A DNA stretch of 27,023 nt from positions 1-27,023 of the forward strand of contig ADNK01000522.1 of the NCBI GenBank assembly GCA_000320545.1, in the 5' to 3' direction. The DNA comes from Bigelowiella natans CCMP2755. Lineage: Eukaryota > Cercozoa > Chlorarachniophyceae. Shown piece by piece: positions 20,577 through 27,023 of this stretch. The stretch's first letter is position 1, and each line of letters begins with the position of its first letter. A program made the translations under genes and the position numbers. The notes under the pieces were generated by a model. That model saw nothing but the letters and a program-made list of their open reading frames with translations. It had not been told where the DNA came from and ran no database searches.

Positions 20577-22278
20577 TCATCCACGTCTCAGGCCGGCGAG
20601 GAAACCGGCTGCAAACCCGCCGAGAGTAAAATTGTGCGTTATCAGTGTGTGCCCGTGCTTCACCTTCAAATCGAAGTTTTTTGGTGACATTCGCGTCAGG
20701 GGTGATTTGAACACCATTCAAGCCATGGTGAGGTGAATGTAGTGCGACAAAGGTTATCTCTTGTAAGTAATAATAGAATGTGGGGACTTCTTTTATTCAT
20801 GGTTGTGTTTGCGCTCGCCTCTTAATACATCATTCTTGCATCATGACTCATAACGTAGTAAACCTTCCAAACCACCATTATTACTACGAACTAATATTAG
20901 TAGTGGTAGTCGCCACAGCATTATCAACAGCTTCTCTTTTACTGTTGGTTTTCTAACACTAATCCTATGCGGCCACCTCTCAAAGAAAGTTTTTATACAT
21001 TGAAAAAAAATGGCGATAGAAATCATGTAGCACTCCGAGATAAAATACTAGTTACCCAGATGTTGAGATCCTTCTCGTCAACAGCCCCGTCTCCATCAAG
21101 ATCGGCACTCTACATATGACAGTAGATATGATAACGCTGACGATGATGAAAAACGATGGTGGGATAATGAAGAATTGCGGGTGTCGGAGACATAGTGTTG
21201 GAATTTCTATCTTTCCAAAGTTAACTAGTTGTAACGGCGAAGGCACCGCATTCTGTCAGAGTACCTTGAGGAAAGCCTCTTCGATCTTTTCCCAATGAAC
21301 AGTTACGAAGCTATCAGCGGTAGAAGGTATGCAGAGAGGACAATGAAATGAAGATGAGAAAAGAAAGGAATAAGCATGCAGCTACACTTGCCAACCAAAC
21401 ACCCCTTCACTCCCTGTCTCTCTCTCTCCCCTCTCTTCTCGCATACACATGCTCTTGCATTCACATACGCTTTACCCATAATATGAAGCCGTTTGCAGCC
21501 CTATAAATGAAATCCCAAACAGAATCGACGCGCCACGTCCGAAGACTCGCACGGTTGCGCCTGTACAGTAACCGGTAATCCCTCCGAGAGTAAGGGCCCC
21601 AGCTAACAACAGGCAAAAACATTATATACATTTTTATATGTGACAAAATACGCAACAGCAAGTATTTGTACCGTTAAAATGGGGACTCATGCATCAGCAG
21701 CATCAGCCATGCCCACATCTTCAAAATATTAGAGGACATGTGAGTGAGCAGTGTTGCCAAACCCATTGGTGCTATCTCCTCTGATGTCTCCTTCCCAGAA
21801 GCAAACATCCCTGGTTCATATTAGATCATAATCATAAGTGCAGAAGAGGTAGTCATTTTTAGAATAGTAACAACAGACAGTAGCTATAAACGCGCTCTTT
21901 TCAAGACAATCATTTCCCTTCATTAATGATGATGAGAAATCTATCTCCAAAATAGTCATTATTTTCTTAAAAGAACAGGCTGGGGAAGCAAATTTAGACA
22001 ATTTGGCTGTGGTGTGGCGAGGTCATCTATTGTCCCAGCATTGCGGAGGAGAGGACGTTCACAGTACTTTCAGCTTGTTCCCGAGTATCGTCTCCAGGCG
22101 CCGCTAGTGATGAAGAAGAGAGTGTCGGAGTCACGAGGAGGGAACACAGAGTACTTCCAACCGCAGCGGTGAGAAGTTCTCGGCGGCGGATGCGGAAGGG
22201 ACTCCGCGAGCTTACGATTCGCACGAAGCGCGCGACAGAAGCTTGTGCCGCCATCGTCGCCGTCAGTAGTTCTTGCAA
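20577..22278 (-). CDS. FUN14: FUN14 domain protein with EF-hand-like loop
   Basis: FUN14/FUNDC1 proteins are small membrane proteins, known in animals and fungi from the mitochondrial outer membrane (mitophagy, ER contacts); plastid homologues also exist. Six exons join in frame to 190 residues: 22278–22068, 21810–21763, 21602–21476, 21310–21265, 21109–21056, 20663–20577. The N-terminus is basic and Ser-rich (RIRRRELLTAAVGSTLCSLL, about 30–50) and looks like an organelle presequence or an extra membrane anchor. The FUN14 domain runs from GAGALTLGGITGYCTGATV (about 86–104) through SILFGISFIGLQTASYYGF and VHWEKIEEAFLK to the hallmark end GGFAAGFLAGLRRG. A loop DLDGDGAVDEKD (about 147–158), EF-hand-like with Asp at position 12, sits between the two halves. 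No ASAF-type plastid motif is seen, so I lean to mitochondria. A second ATG at 22254 could be the start. Confidence 0.9.
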
Positions 22279-22435
22279 ACTTCCGTAGAAACGCTAAACC
22301 AATGGCACTTTCGGAGCGCGACTTGCAATTTGCCTGGAAGTATTAAAAAACGCCCAGGAAAAAGGCATCGTTTGCCGAAAATAAGGAAAAGGAACACGTG
22401 CGAATTTTATTGCGCGACAATAGATTTCCTCGAGT
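22279..22435. promoter_or_regulatory. Short divergent (probably bidirectional) promoter region between FUN14 and AFG1 genes
   Basis: Only about 157 bases separate the first possible start codons of the two head-to-head genes. With the later AFG1 ATG at 22484 the gap is 205 bases. No TATA-like box was obvious. Sharing of control elements is inferred from the distance alone. Confidence 0.5.
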
Positions 22436-23369
22436 ATGAGCCCCAATAGCTGGAAGACATCTTGCTCGTCGGCACGTGGGAAAATGGAGCCTGCCTGGCG
22501 GCGACGTGTGGTGGTGGGGCTTCTTCGTTCTCGTCCGACCATGGGATTAGTCCGCCGGCATCCCCATTTGTTATCCTATCGCTTTTTAAGTAAGGAGACG
22601 AAGGCGCAAGGGGAAAGACTTCCATCGGAGCTGTACCAAGCGCTTGTCGAGGCCAAGCGCCTGGAGCCCAACGAGGCGCAGCAGATCGCTTTACCTCAAT
22701 TTGACAGGTCAGGCAAATCTTTTGTCCAAGGTGGACAACGATGATATGTAAACGATGTATAAGAACTAGTTCTTTAAAAGTATGCTATTCTCAAAGCACA
22801 CACCTTACTGGTCCCCACGACCGTGTCCGAAACCGATAATTGTAAGAAATAGAAGAGGTATGCATTAACCGATCCCTTCGTACAGGCTAGCGAGGATGCT
22901 ACCAGAGCACCAAGCGTCCATGACTTCGCACTGGCAAAAGCTGGACGCATGGATTGAGGAAAGGTTGCGATGTTCTCTCATTATGCATGTATTTCCGCCA
23001 TCCGACTGTCATTTCTTTGTCTCTCTTCTCTACCCAATTCTGCTTCAGGGAAAAACACGTGAGAAAAGAGGTGGAAAGTCGCCAAAAAATTGAGGCGGTA
23101 TTCGCATACACTAAAGTTTCGGTCATCGATAACCGATAGGGAAAGTGTGAGGGATTCCCTGAGGTTAGATTTAAACCTGTGTTTTTTATGCTCTTGTATC
23201 CCCCCCCCCCTCTCTTCCGGGTGTATTCCTACTCATCCCACCAGACATGGGCAGAAGAGCAACAAAGAATCGCAAGGAACCCCTTGCGGCGTGCCTATCG
23301 GACATTTAAAAAATGGGCAGGAAGGGGGGATGATGATCGTACGGTGGTGACGACAGGGTAGGTGGTCCC

Positions 23370-23404
<35 letters not shown>

Positions 23405-25836
23405 AATATGATGAAAGCTGCATTACTGACAAGAGGGAGGGATGATGACAACAATTGAATCTAATCGTGCTCGAAGATATTAGTACTACTGGTGCACGTA
23501 GAAGGGCAGAAGTGAGTGAAAGCAGCATCCCATGAGACACATGCGTCACCGTCACTACATAGAGCGGTCATAGATTATTATTTCTGTCCTCGTATCCTTA
23601 GCGGCCACTACAAAATCGGTCTGGATGGGAAAATCAGGGGACCACGCCCTGAATTCCTGAGTGATAGTTACTACGAAAATAAAGGTTTTATTCTCACCGC
23701 TCTCTCTCTCTCTCTCTCTCTCTCTCTTAGCGTTTTGATTAATTTCACTTTCGTTAGGGCTCTCGCCGCGACCAAGCGCACCCCCTCCTCCAAAGGGCCT
23801 CTACATCTATGGAGGGTACCACAACAACTTCCTCCCCTTCCTTTGCCCGGAGAAGATATATTAACAGATTGCGCGAAATAACTTAACCAAAAAGTATTGA
23901 TTCAAGCACTGATACACGTTATTATTCGGTCGAAGGGTGGGGACCGGGAAGTCGATGCTAATGGACCTCCTCTTTCTCTCCACAGAGCACACGTTGGAAC
24001 ATCGCAGACGGGTTCGCAGCTTAGCGCCATATCCACAACGAGCGAATTTTCTATGTATCCGTCGTTTCTCTCTCCCTACTACGTTCATATAGTATATGAG
24101 TGACGCATGCAGCACTTGTTGTTCGTGTGATTGATTGAGAACAATGTGTAATACAAGGTTCATTTCCAGGCGTTTATGACCGAGGTGCATATCATCATCA
24201 TCATCATCATCATCATCAATCATCACCATCACCATCACCATCATATTATCATCACTCCCCTTTTCATGATTCGGGGTTGTGTTGCTCTCGGGCTGCTGGT
24301 TCCTGATTTCCCGTTGGAATTGCACCCACCCGCCACTCCTGCCATGACAAAGCCATGCACCACACATGTAGAGAGCGTCGCTCGTTGCTTCGAGTGACGA
24401 AATCAACGGCCGCAAAAAGAACAACTGAGAGCCTTTCCTTCCCTCCTGGCCCTTGTTCCACACAACACACACACCCTTCGTTTGTAGGTGTTCTCTAAGA
24501 TGCACAGCTACCACACGGAGCTGTCGCAAACTATCGAATCTATGAGGGGCGCGCCTGATGAGGAGGGCGCTGTTGAAGATGATGGTGATAAAAGAGCCAA
24601 TCATCGCGCGAGAGAACGCAAGATTAAGTCGGATCTAAGAGCCTGGCATCCTCTCAGGTGTCCTAATCCTTTTTATAGCAGCATCAGTCAACAAGAGGAG
24701 GGGGGGGGGTGGATGAATAGGTATGATGGAGGAACGACGGGGTCGAGATTGGTATTATTCTCGCATGTGCTTCACCCACGTACCGCTCTCCCTCCCCTCC
24801 TTCCAGATACGTGAGTGAGAAGCTAGTTGGGGGCCGACGGCTGCTCTTTCTTTCCTTCGACGAATTCCAACTCACGGATGTAACGATGCATCATCGCCTT
24901 ATGATCACTTGTCATATCGTTGTCCTCGTCGTTTCATCCTCATTATCATCATCACCACCATCCCCATCTCTCCATCATCACATAGGTCGCAACGACCTCG
25001 ATTCTGCGGGGCCTTTTCCAAAGACTGTACTCTTTATAGAAATAACACACATGCAACGAGCCTCTCTTCACCACGCATCAACCCTCATCATACCACCGTC
25101 GCCGCTGCTTGTCGCTTATTCAGGGCGGAGATGGGAGTAGTCGTTGTTGCCACAGGGAACAGAACACCGAAGGACTTCGAGAGGTGAGCGATTATGGCTT
25201 GAGTGCAATATCATCCTTGCTCAAGTGAATACTGATGGCTTTGGCACCGCGATTGTGGTGTATGGACGCACGTGCGCATAGATTCTTCCACTCCCGCGAG
25301 GACTTCGAGAGCTTTCTGGGACTATGGACGTATGTTGCTGCCTGCCTGTGACTCCTTCTCCCCCCCTTCTCCTCCTCCTATTTTGGTGTAGCTTCTCTAT
25401 CTCTTCTTACCTCCCCTCAAATGCGATGACGCAACGAAGATGATGGTGGTGATGATGATGATGATAGTGATGAGGAGTCATCTTAACTGTGCTGGACATC
25501 TATCATTCGTCCACATGCTCACACCGTAACTATGAACATTATCAGTGATTGGTGCGATTTCCTGGAGATTGACGGGGGCACCGACTTCCGCTATCGCCAG
25601 AATGATCTATTCTCATCGGGAAACTTCGAAGATTTACTGGCAGAGTCCTCCTCCTCTTCCTCTCCTCTAGTCAATTCCGACGGTGCCACACGCCATAGCC
25701 CCCCCGCTTTGGTTCAGCCATCTTTCCTATCGTCGAAGCAGGAGAGAGAGATGGCGATGGAACTTCTTCGAGCAATGCCTGATGGATTCCCGTACGTGCG
25801 TGCGGTGATGCGTTGGGAATAAGAGGATGATAATCG

Positions 25837-25870
<34 letters not shown>

Positions 25871-27023
25871 AATGGTACCAGAGAGAAATCGCATTTAGCG
25901 AATTCCATTAAATCCCAAGCACCGTCACAATTTCTGTTCGGCGACACTCTATGCATTAAGATGCCAATTTGGTCTTTCAGTTCTATTGTGAGAGAACATG
26001 AGCGGCGATAAAATGTCATCATCGACTGCTCGTATGCACAGCAAACCAAATTTTGTTAAAAGTTTCACAATGGCACGGCACACGCACGTCCTGCCTGCGT
26101 TTAAAGCAAATGACGTACAAACACGCTCTCTAGGCTCTTCTCCGGCTGTGGTGCGCAGGAGGCTGTGACCGAATCTTTGAGCAAAATCATGGATATCCAG
26201 GCCATTTTCTCCGGTTCTCGCTGCAGGGCACCAGAAAAGACGCAATATGAATTTTTGACATCGAGACACCATATATATATAATTATGGAGTAATAGCAGC
26301 TCTCGTTATCTGCAACATGAACAACATCTACTACTACTACTACTACTACTACTACTATTTGACTTATATCATTCTGGAAATATGATACTAATCGTTGGCG
26401 ATATTATTGATGATGATAATGGCAGAAGGAACAGGAGACAAGGGAGACACAAAAGCGCTCAAGAGCAGTGATCGCAGACAAATGGCGAAGAATTCTACTG
26501 CTGCTGCTGCTGCTGCTGCTACTGTTTGCAGTGATGGTACTTCATCCAAACACCCGCCGCTACTGCAAGAGGTGTTCATCGTTAAATAGATATCACCAGT
26601 ATCATCATCATCATCATCATCATCATCATTGTCTTCCTCTTCTTCTTCTTCTTCTTCTTCTTCTTCTTCTTCTTCTGCTTCTTCTGCCTTTCCTTCCTTC
26701 ATCATCAAAGATCTATACGTCGGAGATCAAAGTGGGTTTTGGGCGTGTCCTTTCGGTGAGTTCGTCCATTCATCTGTACATGCTACACGTTCAGCAGAGC
26801 CCTGCTGGTGTAACACAGCATAGAAGACAGACGACGACTCTCCTCTCCACCAGAAACACACATATATGTACATTCCTGTTCAATCTTACTGCCCTGTGAT
26901 AAAAGCGCCTTTGATGATTCCATCATCGCAAAATCGTCAGGGACATTTCCTTGCTTAATGCTCGCCACCCCTCCCCCTACCCCCCCCCTTTCCCACCCCA
27001 CCCTCTCTCTCTCTCTCTCTCTC
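22436..27023 (+). CDS. AFG1: AFG1/LACE1-family AAA+ ATPase (3' partial)
   Basis: AFG1 ATPases act in mitochondria in turnover of respiratory-chain subunits; relatives include bacterial ZapE. Seventeen exons join in frame: 22436–22707, 22886–22963, 23049–23097, 23245–23357, 23602–23684, 23758–23815, 23936–24011, 24158–24184, 24488–24657, 24807–24879, 24986–25026, 25124–25183, 25282–25329, 25546–25791, 26134–26213, 26426–26571, 26711–26755 (555 residues). Walker A is YGGVGTGKSMLMDLLF (Lys about 223). Next is RRRVHFQAFMTEVFSKMH, typical of the family. Walker B is LLFLSFDEFQLTD (D327, E328), and sensor 1 is GVVVVATGNRTPKDFER (N359). Later exons match the family's FGRVL region. The N-terminus is Arg-rich, like a mitochondrial presequence. 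Low-complexity insertions lie before Walker B, at 25640–25740, and in the poly-Ala exon 26426–26571. The last family segment (FTFDELC-like) is not found, so the gene probably continues past the window. Exons 15 and 16 are the weakest. Confidence 0.9.
23371..23404 (+). repeat. (ATG)n microsatellite, intronic
   Basis: It begins 13 bases after the splice donor GTAGGT at 23358 in the AFG1 gene, inside the intron 23358–23601. Confidence 0.9.
23697..23728 (+). repeat. (CT)n microsatellite serving as a polypyrimidine tract
   Basis: It occupies the middle of the 73-base intron 23685–23757 of the AFG1 gene. A second AG directly follows it at 23729–23730, but the frame requires the acceptor at 23756–23757. 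Confidence 0.85.
24190..24245 (+). repeat. (ATC)n microsatellite next to a splice donor
   Basis: The intron after the 27-nt AFG1 exon 24158–24184 starts GTGCATATCATCATC, so the array begins about five bases after the donor. Confidence 0.85.
25828..25871 (+). repeat. (GAT)n microsatellite, intronic
   Basis: It lies in the 342-base intron 25792–26133 of the AFG1 gene, 36 bases from the donor CC|GTACGT. Nothing else was recognised in that intron. Confidence 0.85.
26327..26357 (+). repeat. (CTA)n microsatellite, intronic
   Basis: In the presumed AFG1 intron 26214–26425. The same repeat type occurs at 112–141. Confidence 0.8.
26599..26692 (+). repeat. (ATC)n followed by (TTC)n, intronic polypyrimidine tract
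   Basis: It fills most of the intron 26572–26710 of the AFG1 gene. The TTC part ends about 18 bases before the acceptor CAAAG, where a polypyrimidine tract is expected. Confidence 0.85.
26756..27023 (+). other. 3' edge of the window: probable AFG1 intron ending in CT repeats
   Basis: After the donor TCG|GTGAGT at 26756 no exon matching the rest of the AFG1 family was found. The stretch ends in a C-rich tract and a pure (CT)n array at 27003–27023. Confidence 0.4.

Noticed and set aside
23861-24604. 247-codon minus-strand open frame
   Set aside because: It spans four introns and exons of AFG1 in antisense and contains an Asp run read from an ATC microsatellite. The plus-strand exons carry Walker A and family motifs.

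Overview
The window is nuclear DNA from an intron-rich eukaryote. Every multi-exon gene can be rebuilt with GT–AG introns that keep the reading frame. Introns are mostly 70–600 bases and are loaded with microsatellites (GAT/ATC, GT/CA, CT, poly-C, CTA). The gene set (lysine methyltransferase of the Rubisco-LSMT type, TPT-type transporter, LAG1-type ceramide synthase, FUN14 protein, AFG1 ATPase), a secreted protein rich in PSLSP repeats, and strictly alternating strands fit a protist, probably a stramenopile alga. That placement is inference; no marker here settles it.

Layout: seven genes that strictly alternate in strand. (1) + 170–3940, SET-domain protein methyltransferase, 5' end outside the window. 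(2) − 5060–6229, single-exon TPT/nucleotide-sugar transporter. (3) + 7289–12474, nine-exon protein joining leucine-rich repeats, a GAF domain and coiled coils. (4) − 13341–15807, signal peptide, PSLSP repeats and a C-terminal membrane anchor. (5) + 17218–19477, ten-exon ceramide synthase. (6) − 20577–22278, six-exon FUN14 protein with an EF-hand-like loop. (7) + 22436 to beyond the end, AFG1-family ATPase with at least 17 exons.

The gaps are of two kinds. The three convergent (tail-to-tail) gaps at 3941–5059, 12475–13340 and 19478–20576 share a diverged element of about 50 bases (core GGATGTAATGA…TTAAATT…TCAAYGG), and they are rich in CTAG, most strongly in the first. I did not see either feature in the three divergent (head-to-head) gaps at 6230–7288, 15808–17217 and 22279–22435. 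This arrangement is the most unusual thing in the window.

No operon or common pathway is evident. FUN14 and AFG1 start only about 157 bases apart, head to head; both families act at mitochondria, so a shared promoter is plausible. Exon boundaries were chosen by eye from splice consensus, frame and family homology, with no transcript data. The models for genes 3, 5, 6 and 7 are strong, gene 1 has one weaker exon, and the middle of gene 4 is unresolved.
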